DNA from: Pseudomonas sp. PDM15
Lineage (GTDB): Bacteria > Pseudomonadota > Gammaproteobacteria > Pseudomonadales > Pseudomonadaceae
NCBI RefSeq assembly: GCF_014851565.1
Contig: NZ_JACVAA010000002.1
Location: 248,001 to 312,000, forward strand
Length of the DNA: 64,000 bases
Reading direction: 5' to 3'
Both the position numbers and the translations under genes were made by a program. Every line of letters starts with the position of its first letter. Positions within the stretch are counted from its first letter, which is position 1. Under the pieces are notes generated by a model that ran no database searches, was not told the origin of the DNA, and was given only the letters and a program-made list of their open reading frames with translations. Shown here one piece after another: positions 54,866 to 63,613 of this stretch.

Positions 54866-56158
54866 TCAGACGATATCGGCGCTGGCTGGCAATTGGCTCT
54901 TGCCACCGCTGGCCAGCTGGCGCTGCAGGGTGTCCTCGTCCAGCTGCTTGCACCACTTGGCGACTACGATGGTGGCCACGCCGTTGCCGACCAGGTTGGT
55001 CAGGGCACGGGCCTCGGACATGAAGCGGTCGATGCCGAGGATCAGCGCCAGGCCAGCCACCGGCAGATGGCCGACCGCCGAGAGCGTGGCGGCCAGCACG
55101 ATAAAGCCCGAGCCGGTGACGCCCGCGGCGCCCTTGGAGGCGATCAGCAGCACGGCCAGCAGGGTCAGCTGGTGGGTGATGTCCATCGGCGTGTCGGTGG
55201 CCTGGGCGATGAACACCGCGGCCATGGTCAGGTAGATCGAGGTGCCGTCCAGGTTGAACGAGTAACCGGTCGGGATCACCAGGCCGACCACGTTCTTCTT
55301 CGCGCCGAGCTTCTCCATCTTGTCCAGCATACGCGGCAGAGCTGACTCCGAGGACGAGGTGCCGAGCACGATCAGCAGCTCCTCGCGGATGTACTTGATG
55401 AACTTGAGGATGCTGAAGCCATGGGCGCGAGCAATGCCGCCGAGCACCACCAGCACGAAGAACACGCAGGTGATGTAGAAGCACAGCATCAGCTGGCCCA
55501 GCTGCACCAGCGAGCCGACGCCGTACTGGCCGATGGTGAAGGCCATGGCGCCGAAGGCACCGATGGGCGCGACCTTCATGATCATGTTGATGATGCCGAA
55601 CATCACTTGGGCGATGCGGTCGATGAACTCCAGCACCGGCTTGCCGTAGTCGCCCATGCGCTGCAGGGCGAAGGCGAAGATCACCGAGAAGAACAGCACC
55701 TGCAGGATGTCGCCGGTGGCGAAGGCGCCGACGATGGTCGCCGGGATCACGTTGAGCAGGAAGGCCACGGTGCTCTGCGCCTCACCGGCCTTGGCATAGG
55801 CGGCGATACCGCTGGCATCCAGGGTGCTCGGGTCAACATGCATGCCCACGCCCGGCTGCACCACGTTGACCACCACCAGGCCGATGACCAGGGCCAGGGT
55901 GGAGACGATCTCGAAATACAGCAGCGCGTAGCCGCCGGTCTTGCCCACCGCCTTCATGTCCTGCATGCCGGCGATGCCGCTGACCACGGTGCAGAAGATG
56001 ATCGGCGCGATGGCCATCTTGATCAGCTTGACGAAGCCGTCGCCGAGCGGCTTCAGCGCCACGCCGGTCTCGGGATAGAAGTGGCCGAGCAGGATGCCGA
56101 TGGCGATCGCCACCAGGACCTGGACATACAGGCTCTTGTAGAAGGGTTTGCGGGTCAT
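54866..56158 (-). CDS. dctA: C4-dicarboxylate transporter DctA
   Basis: A 430-residue inner membrane sodium/proton symporter for succinate, fumarate and malate (GltP/DAACS family). Hallmarks: [23 protein letters not shown] at the N terminus, [21 protein letters not shown] (serine-rich re-entrant loop), [28 protein letters not shown] and the C-terminal [34 protein letters not shown] 56156-56158 has GAGGAACTGCC before it. A sigma-54 promoter lies upstream, so DctB/DctD control (genes not in the window) is expected. Confidence 0.96.
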   Translation of the reverse strand: MTRKPFYKSLYVQVLVAIAIGILLGHFYPETGVALKPLGDGFVKLIKMAIAPIIFCTVVSGIAGMQDMKAVGKTGGYALLYFEIVSTLALVIGLVVVNVVQPGVGMHVDPSTLDASGIAAYAKAGEAQSTVAFLLNVIPATIVGAFATGDILQVLFFSVIFAFALQRMGDYGKPVLEFIDRIAQVMFGIINMIMKVAPIGAFGAMAFTIGQYGVGSLVQLGQLMLCFYITCVFFVLVVLGGIARAHGFSILKFIKYIREELLIVLGTSSSESALPRMLDKMEKLGAKKNVVGLVIPTGYSFNLDGTSIYLTMAAVFIAQATDTPMDITHQLTLLAVLLIASKGAAGVTGSGFIVLAATLSAVGHLPVAGLALILGIDRFMSEARALTNLVGNGVATIVVAKWCKQLDEDTLQRQLASGGKSQLPASADIV

Positions 56159-56285
56159 GGCAGTTCCTCGCTCGCTGCCGCCGGACCGCCTTCCCTGGGT
56201 GATCATGCGACTGCTCAAAAGTGCTAACCCTCCTGCTCTGGAGGGATTTGTTGTTGGTGCCCGACTGCGGGGCTGCAGCACTTAT

Positions 56286-56301
56286 CGCAAGCGTTATGCC
56301 A
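56286..56301 (-). promoter_or_regulatory. Sigma-54 promoter of dctA
   Basis: Minus strand TGGCAT-AACGC-TTGCG: -24 GG and -12 GC ten bases apart, one mismatch to the TGGCAC-N5-TTGC consensus. It would start transcription near 56275, 117 bases before the ATG. The AT-rich stretch 56305-56370 upstream is suited to enhancer binding. Confidence 0.75.
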
Positions 56302-56374
56302 GACCTTTAAATATTGAAAATTCCTTAATTAACAATTACTTATTATTCATCACCACTTAGCAAAAACACACACT

Positions 56375-56392
56375 TTGGCGGATTTCCGCCAA
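56375..56392 (-). terminator. Terminator after the nitrate reductase fusion gene
   Basis: Stem TTGGCGG/CCGCCAA with a four-base loop; on the minus strand followed by AGTGTGTGTTTTTG. A second GC stem lies between it and the stop codon. Confidence 0.6.
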
Positions 56393-56415
56393 GGCCGCGG
56401 CGGGATTTCGCCCGC

Positions 56416-59400
56416 TCAGTACACGTCGCGCAGATAGCGTTTGGCCTCGGCCAGGCCGCGAATGAACTCGGCGGCCTTTTCATCGCTCAGGCCGCCGTGG
56501 TCGCGGGCGACTTCGCGCAGGGCCATGTCGACATCCTTGGCCATGCGACTGGCATCGCCGCAGACATACACCTGGGCGCCCTCCTCCAGCCAGCGCCACA
56601 GCTCGGCGCCCTGCTCGCGGATGCGATCCTGCACGTAGATCTTCTCGGCCTGGTCGCGGGAGAAAGCCAGGCTCATCTGGGTCAGCAGGCCGTCACGCTG
56701 CATCGCCTGCAGCTCGTCGCGGTAGTAGAAGTCGGTCGCCGCGTGCTGCTCGCCGAAGAACAGCCAGTTCTTGCCGGCGTCGCCACGGGCGCGGCGCTCG
56801 TGGAGAAAGCCACGGAACGGCGCCACCCCGGTGCCTGGGCCGATCATGATGATCGGCACGTCGCCGTCCTGCGGCACGCGGAAGTGCCTGCTGGTCTGCA
56901 CGAACAGCGGCACCTCGCCGCCCTCGACTCGGTCGGCGAGGAAGGTCGACGCCACGCCCTTGCGCTTGCCGTAGCGCACCGCCGACACGGTCAGGTGCAC
57001 CTCGCCGGCATGTGCCTTGGGGCTGGAGGAAATCGAGTACAGCCGCGGCTGAAGGCGCTTGAGGCTGCCCAGGAGTTCACCGGCAGCGTGTTGACTGGGG
57101 AACGCCTGCAGTACATCGGCCAGCTGGCGGCCCCACAGCCAGTCCTGCAGCTGCTCCTTGCTGTCGAGCAGGCCTCGCAGTTCCGTGCTCCCACTGCGTT
57201 CGGCGATCAGCGCCAGCGCCTCGTTGCTCGGCCGGGCAATCTCGTAGTGGCTGGCCAGCGCCTCGCGCAGCGGCAGTTCGCCGACCTTGGCCACGCTGAC
57301 CGGCTGCTCGCCATCCAGGCGCGCCAGCTGCAGCACTTCCTCGACCAGCTCCGGGCAGTTGCGCGGCCACACGCCGAGGGCGTCGCCGGCCTCGTAGGCC
57401 AGGCCCGAATCGCCAATGGCGAAACCAAACTGACGGGTGTCCTTGCTGGATTCGGCCGCGTTCAGGCGCAGGTTGATTACCTGGCGTGCGGTGGCGGGGC
57501 ATTCCTTGCTGACCTTCGCTGGCGGGGCGACGGGAGCTGTCGTCACCTCGGGCTGGCTGACCGGACCAAGTAACGGCAGCAGCTCGCTGAGCCAGGCGGC
57601 CGCCGGCGCGTCGAAATCGGTGTCGCAGTCCAGACGCGCGCGCAGCGGCGTGGCGCCCAGCTCTGCCAGGCGGGTGTCGAGGTTCTTGCCGTGCTGGCAG
57701 AACTGGTCGTAGTTGGGGTCACCCAGGGCCAGCACCGCGTAGCGCAGGTTGTCCAGGCGCGCCTGGCTGCTGCGCAGGTCATTCCAGAAGCCCTGGCCGC
57801 TGTCCGGCGCATCGCCGTCGCCGAAGGTGCTGCTGAGCAGTAGCAGGTTGCTCACGCCGGCCAGCCTGTCCATGGGGTAGCCGGCCATGGCCGCCAGCTC
57901 CACGGCGCAGCCGGCTTCCTCGAGCTGGCCGGCGAAGCGTTCGGCCAAGGCCTCGGCATTGCCGGTCTGCGAGGCCCACAACAGGGTCACCGGGGTCTTC
58001 GCGGCGGGCTCGGGCAGCGCAACCACAGCTGCACCGCCCTGTGGCAGCGGCGCGCGATTGAACATGCCGGCCAGCAGCCCATCCAGCCACAGGCGGGTCG
58101 GCTCGGCCAGCGGCGCCTGAGGCGGCAGGCTGGGTACGCCGCCGCCCGGGTTGGCGCGCAGGCCGCCGATAAAGCCGGCCATGTAGGTGCGTTCGCTGTC
58201 GCTCAATGGCGGCGGTGCGCCCTCGGGCACGCCGAGCAGGCGGGCGAATGCGTCGATATGCGACATATCGAGTTCCTCGGACAAATGTTCAGAAAGGGTT
58301 TCGCAAGGGGGGGCGACGCTCGCCGCGGCGGGCGTCTGCAGGAACTGGTGGTCGATCAGCTCGACGCGGCGCAGGCTGACGGCGCAGAACTTGAATTCCG
58401 GCTGCTGCGAAATGAGGTCGACGGCGTCGCTGGTGATGGCGTTGATCGCCAGGTTGTCGCCGTACAGGTCGTTCCAGTGGAACGGCGCGAAACAGCCGCC
58501 GGGCAGCACGCGGTCGGTGACCAACACCGGCAGCACGGCATGGCCACGGCGCGAGCGGATCTCCAGGTGATCCTTGTCGCGCACGCCGAGGTTCTCGGCA
58601 TCTTCCGGGTGCACTTCGACGAAGGGCCCCGGGTTGAGCTTGTTCAGGGTGGCGACCTTGCCGGTCTTGGTCAGCGTGTGCCACTGGTGCTGCAGGCGCC
58701 CGGTGTTGAGCACGAAGGGGAAGTCGGCATCCGGCATCTCCGCCGGGTCGAGGTGCGGGCGGGCGAAGAACTGCGCCTTGCCGCTGGGCGTGGCGAAGGC
58801 GATGGCCGGAGCGCTGCCATCCTCGGCCAGCTTGAGCTGCTGGCTGACGCCGTCATTGAGGTAGCGAATCGGGGCGCGGTCGGCGCCCGCCTCGCTCGCA
58901 CAGGGCCACTGCAGCGGCGTCTCGCGCAGGCGCGCATGGCTGGCGCCGCGCAAGTCGTAGCCGGTCTTGGGATTGTGGAAGCGCTTGATCTCCTCGAACA
59001 CCTCGGCCGCCGAGGCGTAGCTGAAGGCCCCGGCAAAACCCATCTCGCAGGCGACCTCGGCGATAATCTGCCAGTCGGCCATGGCCTCGCCGGGCGGCGA
59101 CACGACCTGCGGCATCAGGGTCAGATTGCGCTCGGAGTTGATCATCACCCCTTCGGCCTCAGCCCAAAGCGCGCCGGGCAGGAGGATGTCGGCGTAGCGG
59201 TTGGTCTCGGTATCGAGGAAGGCATCCTGGGCGATCACCAGTTCGGCGGCCTTCAAGCCCTCGATTACCTTGCCGCGGTTGGCCATGCTGGCCACCGGGT
59301 TGGTGCAGATGATCCAGCAGGCCTTGACCTTGCCCGCCGCCATATCCTCGAACAGGCCGACGGTGCCGCCGCCCAGGCGGCTATGCAGGGTGCCGGCTGG

Positions 59401-60510
59401 CACGCCCCAGGCGTTTTCGACGAAGGAGCGGTCCTCCTCGCTCAGCACCGTGCGCTGGCCCGGCAGGCCTGGGCCCATATAGCCCATATCTCGGCCACCC
59501 ATGGCGTTGGGCTGGCCGGTCAGGGAGAACGGCCCGCTGCCGGGGCGGCAGATCTTGCCGGTGGCCAGGTGCAGATTACAGATGGCGTTGGTGTTCCAGG
59601 TGCCGTGGGTGCTCTGATTGAGGCCCATGGTCCAGCAGCTCATCCACTCCCCTGCTTCGCCAATCCACTGGGCGGCCTGGCGGATGGCAGCCTCGGGCAG
59701 GCCGGTCAGTTCGGCGACCCGCTCGGGCGTGTATTCGGCGAGGAACTCAGGCATCACCTCCCAGCCTTCGGTGAAGCGCTCGATAAAGGCCGGATCGCTA
59801 TGGCCATTTATATGCAGCAAATGCAGCAGGCCGTTGAGCAGCGCCAGGTCGGTGCCGGGCCTGATCTGCAGAAACAGATCGGCCTTGTCCGCCGTGGCGC
59901 TGCGCCGGGGGTCAACGACTATCAGTCTGGCCCCAGCCTTGACCCTATCCATCATGCGCAGGAACAGGATCGGGTGGCAGTCGGCCATGTTGGCGCCGAT
60001 GACGAAGAACAGATCGGCCTGGTCGAAGTCCTGATACGAGCCGGGCGGGCCGTCGGCGCCCAGCGACAGCTTATAGCCGCTGCCGGCACTGGCCATGCAC
60101 AGGCGCGAGTTGGACTCGATCTGGTTGCTGCCCAGGTAGCCCTTGACCAGCTTGTTGGCCAGGTACTGCGCCTCCAGCGACAGCTGCCCGGAGACATATA
60201 AAGCGATGGCGTCCGGCCCATGCTCGTCGAGAATCGCGCGCAGGCGCCGGGCGGCGCTGGCGATGGCCTCGGCCATCGGCGTACGCGCAGGCTCGTGCGA
60301 GCGCTCGCTGCGCAGGTAGGCATGCTGCATGCGCCCGGACTCGGCCAGAGGTAAATGGCTGGAGCTGCCCTTGGTGCACAGGCGGCCGAAGTTGCTCGGG
60401 TGCTGCTTGTCCCCCGTCACCTTGACCACGCGCCCGTCCGCAACCTGCATGACGATGCCGCAGCCAACGCCGCAGTAGGGGCACACGCTCCGTATCGTCT
60501 TGTCCGCCAT
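56416..60510 (-). CDS. nasA: Assimilatory nitrate reductase fused to CysJ-like flavoprotein
   Basis: A 1364-residue fusion for nitrate to nitrite reduction. Residues 1-~745 are the molybdopterin catalytic part: [4Fe-4S] cysteines C10, C13, C17 and ~C45 in SVCPYCGVGCGI and GRLCTKGSS; SNSRLCMASAGSGYK; NAICNLHLATGKI; and the molydopterin-binding C-terminal domain (NTGRLQHQWHTLTKTGK). After a linker (~746-830) come flavodoxin (~835-975, LLWASQTGNAEALAERF), FAD-binding (~1010-1220, RLYSISSSPKAHAGEVHLTV) and NADPH-binding parts (IGPGTGVAPFRGF; YVCGDASRMAKDVD). The flavoprotein replaces a separate electron donor, and the [2Fe-2S] domain found at the end of some NasA proteins is absent. ATG 60508-60510 is used; the leader signals upstream exclude a longer N terminus. 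Comparable fusions are known in other pseudomonads. Confidence 0.93.
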   Translation of the reverse strand: MADKTIRSVCPYCGVGCGIVMQVADGRVVKVTGDKQHPSNFGRLCTKGSSSHLPLAESGRMQHAYLRSERSHEPARTPMAEAIASAARRLRAILDEHGPDAIALYVSGQLSLEAQYLANKLVKGYLGSNQIESNSRLCMASAGSGYKLSLGADGPPGSYQDFDQADLFFVIGANMADCHPILFLRMMDRVKAGARLIVVDPRRSATADKADLFLQIRPGTDLALLNGLLHLLHINGHSDPAFIERFTEGWEVMPEFLAEYTPERVAELTGLPEAAIRQAAQWIGEAGEWMSCWTMGLNQSTHGTWNTNAICNLHLATGKICRPGSGPFSLTGQPNAMGGRDMGYMGPGLPGQRTVLSEEDRSFVENAWGVPAGTLHSRLGGGTVGLFEDMAAGKVKACWIICTNPVASMANRGKVIEGLKAAELVIAQDAFLDTETNRYADILLPGALWAEAEGVMINSERNLTLMPQVVSPPGEAMADWQIIAEVACEMGFAGAFSYASAAEVFEEIKRFHNPKTGYDLRGASHARLRETPLQWPCASEAGADRAPIRYLNDGVSQQLKLAEDGSAPAIAFATPSGKAQFFARPHLDPAEMPDADFPFVLNTGRLQHQWHTLTKTGKVATLNKLNPGPFVEVHPEDAENLGVRDKDHLEIRSRRGHAVLPVLVTDRVLPGGCFAPFHWNDLYGDNLAINAITSDAVDLISQQPEFKFCAVSLRRVELIDHQFLQTPAAASVAPPCETLSEHLSEELDMSHIDAFARLLGVPEGAPPPLSDSERTYMAGFIGGLRANPGGGVPSLPPQAPLAEPTRLWLDGLLAGMFNRAPLPQGGAAVVALPEPAAKTPVTLLWASQTGNAEALAERFAGQLEEAGCAVELAAMAGYPMDRLAGVSNLLLLSSTFGDGDAPDSGQGFWNDLRSSQARLDNLRYAVLALGDPNYDQFCQHGKNLDTRLAELGATPLRARLDCDTDFDAPAAAWLSELLPLLGPVSQPEVTTAPVAPPAKVSKECPATARQVINLRLNAAESSKDTRQFGFAIGDSGLAYEAGDALGVWPRNCPELVEEVLQLARLDGEQPVSVAKVGELPLREALASHYEIARPSNEALALIAERSGSTELRGLLDSKEQLQDWLWGRQLADVLQAFPSQHAAGELLGSLKRLQPRLYSISSSPKAHAGEVHLTVSAVRYGKRKGVASTFLADRVEGGEVPLFVQTSRHFRVPQDGDVPIIMIGPGTGVAPFRGFLHERRARGDAGKNWLFFGEQHAATDFYYRDELQAMQRDGLLTQMSLAFSRDQAEKIYVQDRIREQGAELWRWLEEGAQVYVCGDASRMAKDVDMALREVARDHGGLSDEKAAEFIRGLAEAKRYLRDVY
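58264..58278 (-). promoter_or_regulatory. Internal ribosome-binding site and ATG inside the nasA fusion
   Basis: In frame within the fusion, GAGGAACTCGAT precedes ATG 58264-58266 (Met749, MSHIDAFARLLGV). Spacing is eight bases from GAGG. Translation from here would give a 616-residue free flavoprotein, close to the length of CysJ. Confidence 0.45.
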
Positions 60511-60529
60511 ACCTGCCCATCGCCAGAAA

Positions 60530-60585
60530 GACAAAGGCGCCATGCCGCCCTTCGCTTCGAGCGAGAGCAACACGGCGCCTTTGTC
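60530..60585 (-). terminator. Leader terminator upstream of nasA
   Basis: Perfect 12-base arms GACAAAGGCGCC (minus strand, 60585-60574) and GGCGCCTTTGTC (60541-60530), then TTTCT. It lies between the nasA promoter and the start codon 20 bases on, so it must be passed for expression: an antitermination layout. Confidence 0.65.
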
Positions 60586-60592
60586 GTGAATC

Positions 60593-60612
60593 GGCAATCG
60601 ACTGTGATTGCC
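60593..60612 (-). promoter_or_regulatory. Hexaloop hairpin in nasA leader (ANTAR target candidate)
   Basis: Minus strand stem GGCAATC/GATTGCC, loop ACAGTC. The loop has exactly six bases with A at position 1 and G at position 4, as described for targets of ANTAR antiterminators such as NasR and NasT. It begins a few bases after the predicted transcription start. Confidence 0.6.
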
Positions 60613-60626
60613 CGTCCCCCCGTCAT

Positions 60627-60642
60627 AGCAAGGCACGCGCCA
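60627..60642 (-). promoter_or_regulatory. Sigma-54 promoter of nasA
   Basis: Minus strand TGGCGC-GTGCC-TTGCT, one mismatch to TGGCAC-N5-TTGCW, with GG and GC ten bases apart. Start near 60617, giving a leader of about 107 bases. The ~200 bases between it and the opposite promoter show no motif I could assign, including clear NtrC sites. Confidence 0.7.
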
Positions 60643-60845
60643 GCCCCGGCCCAGAGCGCGCCGGCGCACGCGCCACGCGGCCTGGCGGGCAATCCGGCAG
60701 ATAAACAGTCATGCCAGCGCGATTCACAATAGGGCAACGCAGCCGCCGGACGCATCCTTTTGGGTCTCGGCAGATCACTCATCGAAGCCTCTGTCCCAGC
60801 GAAAATCCCCCATAAACAGCGGGCTGCAGGCCGACTGAAGAAAAC

Positions 60846-60861
60846 TGGCACAGCCGCTGCA
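60846..60861 (+). promoter_or_regulatory. Sigma-54 promoter of nirBD
   Basis: TGGCAC-AGCCG-CTGCA: perfect -24 box and -12 GC with correct spacing. Start near 60872, giving a 183-base leader before nirB. Confidence 0.8.
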
Positions 60862-60898
60862 TAGTCCCCTCCGAGCCCGCTACATCCGGGCCGTCCAT

Positions 60899-60961
60899 TC
60901 GATCAAAGGCGATCGACAGCCAACGCTGGCAATGGGCATTACGGCGCCCTCGCTGGCGTCG
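60899..60961 (+). promoter_or_regulatory. Two hexaloop hairpins in nirB leader (ANTAR/NasT target candidate)
   Basis: First hairpin: stem TCGATC/GATCGA, loop AAAGGC (60899-60916), with A1 and G4. Second: stem CGGCGCC/GGCGTCG with one G-T pair, loop CTCGCT (60942-60961), with G4 but not A1. A tandem pair of six-base loops before a terminator is the described ANTAR RNA layout. Confidence 0.65.
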
Positions 60962-60973
60962 GACAGAACAGGC

Positions 60974-61015
60974 AAAGGCGCCTGAGACCGAGAGGTTTCA
61001 GGCGCCTTTTTATTT
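60974..61015 (+). terminator. Leader terminator upstream of nirB
   Basis: Perfect 12-base stem AAAGGCGCCTGA/TCAGGCGCCTTT with a 12-base loop and TTTTTATTT. It ends 40 bases before the nirB start and downstream of the nirB promoter, so it acts as an attenuator rather than as the end of another gene. Confidence 0.88.
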
Positions 61016-61054
61016 GCCGGGGAAAAACCTGATGAGCTTTGGCCGGGAAACGCT

Positions 61055-63613
61055 ATGAACAGCACAGACGCTACCACTGACAAGCAACGACTGATCGTCG
61101 TCGGCAACGGCATGGTCGGCCACAACTGCGTCGAGCAACTGCTCGCGGGCGGCGCCCTGGCGCACTATCGCATCGAGGTATTCGGCGAGGAGGCGCAGCG
61201 CGCCTACGACCGCGTGCACCTGTCCGAATACTTCGGCGGCCGCGATGCCGAGTCCCTGGCCATGAGCGCCGCCTCTCTCTATGAAGCAGAAGGCCTGACC
61301 CTACACCTCAGTGCCCAGGTACTGGAGATCGACCGCGCCAAGCGCGAAGTGGTCACCGCCAAGGGCCGCTTCGGCTACGACAAGCTGGTGCTGGCCACCG
61401 GCTCCTACCCCTTCGTGCCGCCGATCGAAGGCGCCGAAGGTGATTCGCGCCTGGTCTACCGCACCCTCGACGACCTCGACGGCATCCGCGCCGCCGCCAA
61501 CGGCAAGCGCCGTGGCGTGGTGGTCGGCGGCGGCCTGCTCGGCCTGGAAGCGGCCAACGCGCTGAAGTCCCTGGGCCTCGAAGCCCACGTGGTGGAATTC
61601 GCCCCGCGCCTGATGCCGGTACAGCTGGACGATTTCGGTGGCGCCGCGCTGAAGCAGCGCATCGAAGACCTGGGCGTGGGCGTGCACCTGTCCAAGGCCA
61701 CCCAGTCGATCAGCGCCGGCAGCGAGTACCGCTACCGCATGAACTTCGCCGGTGACGACTTCCTCGAGACCGACCTGATCGTGTTCTCCGCCGGCATCCG
61801 CCCGCAGGACGCCCTGGCCCGCGCCTGCGGCCTGGAGCTGGGTCCGCGCGGCGGCATCAACATCAACGACCAGTGCCTGACCAGCGACGAGAACATCTTC
61901 GCCATCGGTGAGTGCGCGGCGTGGAACGGCAGCATCTTCGGCCTGGTCGCCCCCGGCTACCAGATGGCCCGCCTGGTGGCGGCCCAGCTGTGCGGCCAGG
62001 AGGGCTCGCCCTTCCTCGGCGCGGACATGTCGACCAAGCTCAAGCTGCTCGGCGTGGACGTCGGCTCCATCGGCGACGCCCACGGCGCCATGCCCGGTGC
62101 CAAGAGCTACCGCTACATCGACGAGGCCACCTCCAGCTACCGCCGCCTGGTGGTTTCCGCCGACGGCAAGCAGGTGCTCGGCGCCGTGCTGGTCGGCGAC
62201 AACAGCTATTACGACACCCTGCTGCAGTACGCGCAGAACGGCATCAAGCTGCCGGAAGACCCGGCCAGCCTGATCATGCCGGCCGGCGAAGGCGCCCCGG
62301 CGCTGGGTGCCGACGCCCTGCCGGACACCGCCACCATCTGCTCCTGCCACAACGTCAGCAAGGGCGCGATCTGCTCGGCCATCGACGGCGGCTGCAGCGA
62401 CATCGCCGGGGTCAAGGCCTGCACCAAGGCAGCCACCGGCTGCGGCGGCTGCGCGGCGCTGCTCAAGCAGGTGGTCGAGCACGAACTCACCGCCCGCGGC
62501 GTGGAAGTCGACAAGAGCCTGTGCGAGCACTTCGCCTACACCCGCCAGGAGCTCTACCACTTCGTGCGCGTCGAGGGTCACGAGACTTTCGAATCGCTGC
62601 TGGCCAAGCATGGCAGGGGCCACGTCGGCTGCGACATCTGCAAGCCGGCCGTGGGTTCGATCCTCGCCTCCTGCTGGAACAAGCCGATCATGAACCCGGC
62701 GCTGGTGCCGCTGCAGGACACCAACGACACCTTCATGGCCAACATGCAGAAGAACGGCACCTACTCGGTGGTACCGCGCATCCCCGGTGGCGAGATAACC
62801 CCGGACGGCCTGATCGCCATCGGCGCGGTGGCGAAGAAGTACGACCTCTACACCAAGATCACTGGCGGCCAGCGCATCGACCTGTTCGGCGCCCAGCTGC
62901 ACGAGCTGCCGGAGATCTGGGGCGAGCTGATCGCCGCCGGCTTCGAAACCGGCCACGCCTACGGCAAGTCGCTACGCACCGTGAAGAGCTGCGTCGGCAG
63001 CACCTGGTGCCGCTACGGCGTGCAGGACAGCGTGGGCATGGCGCTGCTGCTGGAGGACCGCTACAAGGGCCTGCGCTCGCCGCACAAGATCAAGTTCGCC
63101 GTCTCCGGCTGCACCCGCGAATGCGCCGAGGCGCAGAGCAAGGACATCGGCGTGATCGCCACCGAGAACGGCTGGAACCTCTACGTCTGCGGCAACGGCG
63201 GCATGCGTCCGCGCCACGCCGAGCTGTTCGCCACCGACCTGGATGACGCCACCCTGGTGCGCTACATCGACCGCGTGCTGATGTTCTACATCCGCACCGC
63301 CGACAAGCTGCAGCGCACCTCCGTATGGCGCGAATCCCTGGAAGGCGGCCTGGACTACCTCAAGGACGTGGTCATCCACGACAGCCTGGGCCTGAACGCC
63401 GAGCTGGAAGCGCAGATGCAGCTGGTGGTCGACCGCTACGAATGCGAATGGGCCAACGCGCTGAAGGACGAGGAGAAGCTCAAGCGCTTCCGCACCTTCG
63501 TCAACGAAGGCGGCGGCGACCCGGACATCCACTTCGTCCGCGAACGCGGCCAGCGCCGCCCGGCGCGTGACAACGAACTCGAACTGATTCCCGTGACCAT
63601 GGAGCCCGTCTGA
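61055..63613 (+). CDS. nirB: NADH-dependent nitrite reductase large subunit NirB
   Basis: An 852-residue cytoplasmic enzyme reducing nitrite to ammonium. Order: FAD/NADH domain (residues 1-~400, IVVGNGMVGHNCVEQLL; VVGGGLLGLEAANALKSLG), a BFD-like [2Fe-2S] cluster (CSCHNVSKGAICSAIDGGCSDIAGVKACTKAATGCGGC, ~428-470), and the sirohaem/[4Fe-4S] part (TVKSCVGSTWCRYGVQDS; VSGCTRECAEAQSKDIGV). It overlaps nirD by one base (TGATG). Expression is expected to depend on sigma-54/NtrC and leader antitermination. It works after the divergent nitrate reductase. Confidence 0.97.
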   Translation: MNSTDATTDKQRLIVVGNGMVGHNCVEQLLAGGALAHYRIEVFGEEAQRAYDRVHLSEYFGGRDAESLAMSAASLYEAEGLTLHLSAQVLEIDRAKREVVTAKGRFGYDKLVLATGSYPFVPPIEGAEGDSRLVYRTLDDLDGIRAAANGKRRGVVVGGGLLGLEAANALKSLGLEAHVVEFAPRLMPVQLDDFGGAALKQRIEDLGVGVHLSKATQSISAGSEYRYRMNFAGDDFLETDLIVFSAGIRPQDALARACGLELGPRGGININDQCLTSDENIFAIGECAAWNGSIFGLVAPGYQMARLVAAQLCGQEGSPFLGADMSTKLKLLGVDVGSIGDAHGAMPGAKSYRYIDEATSSYRRLVVSADGKQVLGAVLVGDNSYYDTLLQYAQNGIKLPEDPASLIMPAGEGAPALGADALPDTATICSCHNVSKGAICSAIDGGCSDIAGVKACTKAATGCGGCAALLKQVVEHELTARGVEVDKSLCEHFAYTRQELYHFVRVEGHETFESLLAKHGRGHVGCDICKPAVGSILASCWNKPIMNPALVPLQDTNDTFMANMQKNGTYSVVPRIPGGEITPDGLIAIGAVAKKYDLYTKITGGQRIDLFGAQLHELPEIWGELIAAGFETGHAYGKSLRTVKSCVGSTWCRYGVQDSVGMALLLEDRYKGLRSPHKIKFAVSGCTRECAEAQSKDIGVIATENGWNLYVCGNGGMRPRHAELFATDLDDATLVRYIDRVLMFYIRTADKLQRTSVWRESLEGGLDYLKDVVIHDSLGLNAELEAQMQLVVDRYECEWANALKDEEKLKRFRTFVNEGGGDPDIHFVRERGQRRPARDNELELIPVTMEPV

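Noticed and set aside
58258..60201. Long plus-strand frame opposite the nitrate reductase
   Set aside because: Antisense shadow of the molybdopterin domain; no start signals and biased composition.
60511..60669. N-terminal extension of the nitrate reductase by 53 codons
   Set aside because: The extension would run through the predicted promoter, hairpin and terminator, and the [4Fe-4S] motif expected near residue 10 fits only the ATG at 60510.
60974..61015. Terminator read as the end of an upstream small gene
   Set aside because: No plausible frame lies between the sigma-54 box and the hairpin; the position 40 bases before nirB and the hexaloop hairpins fit a leader attenuator.
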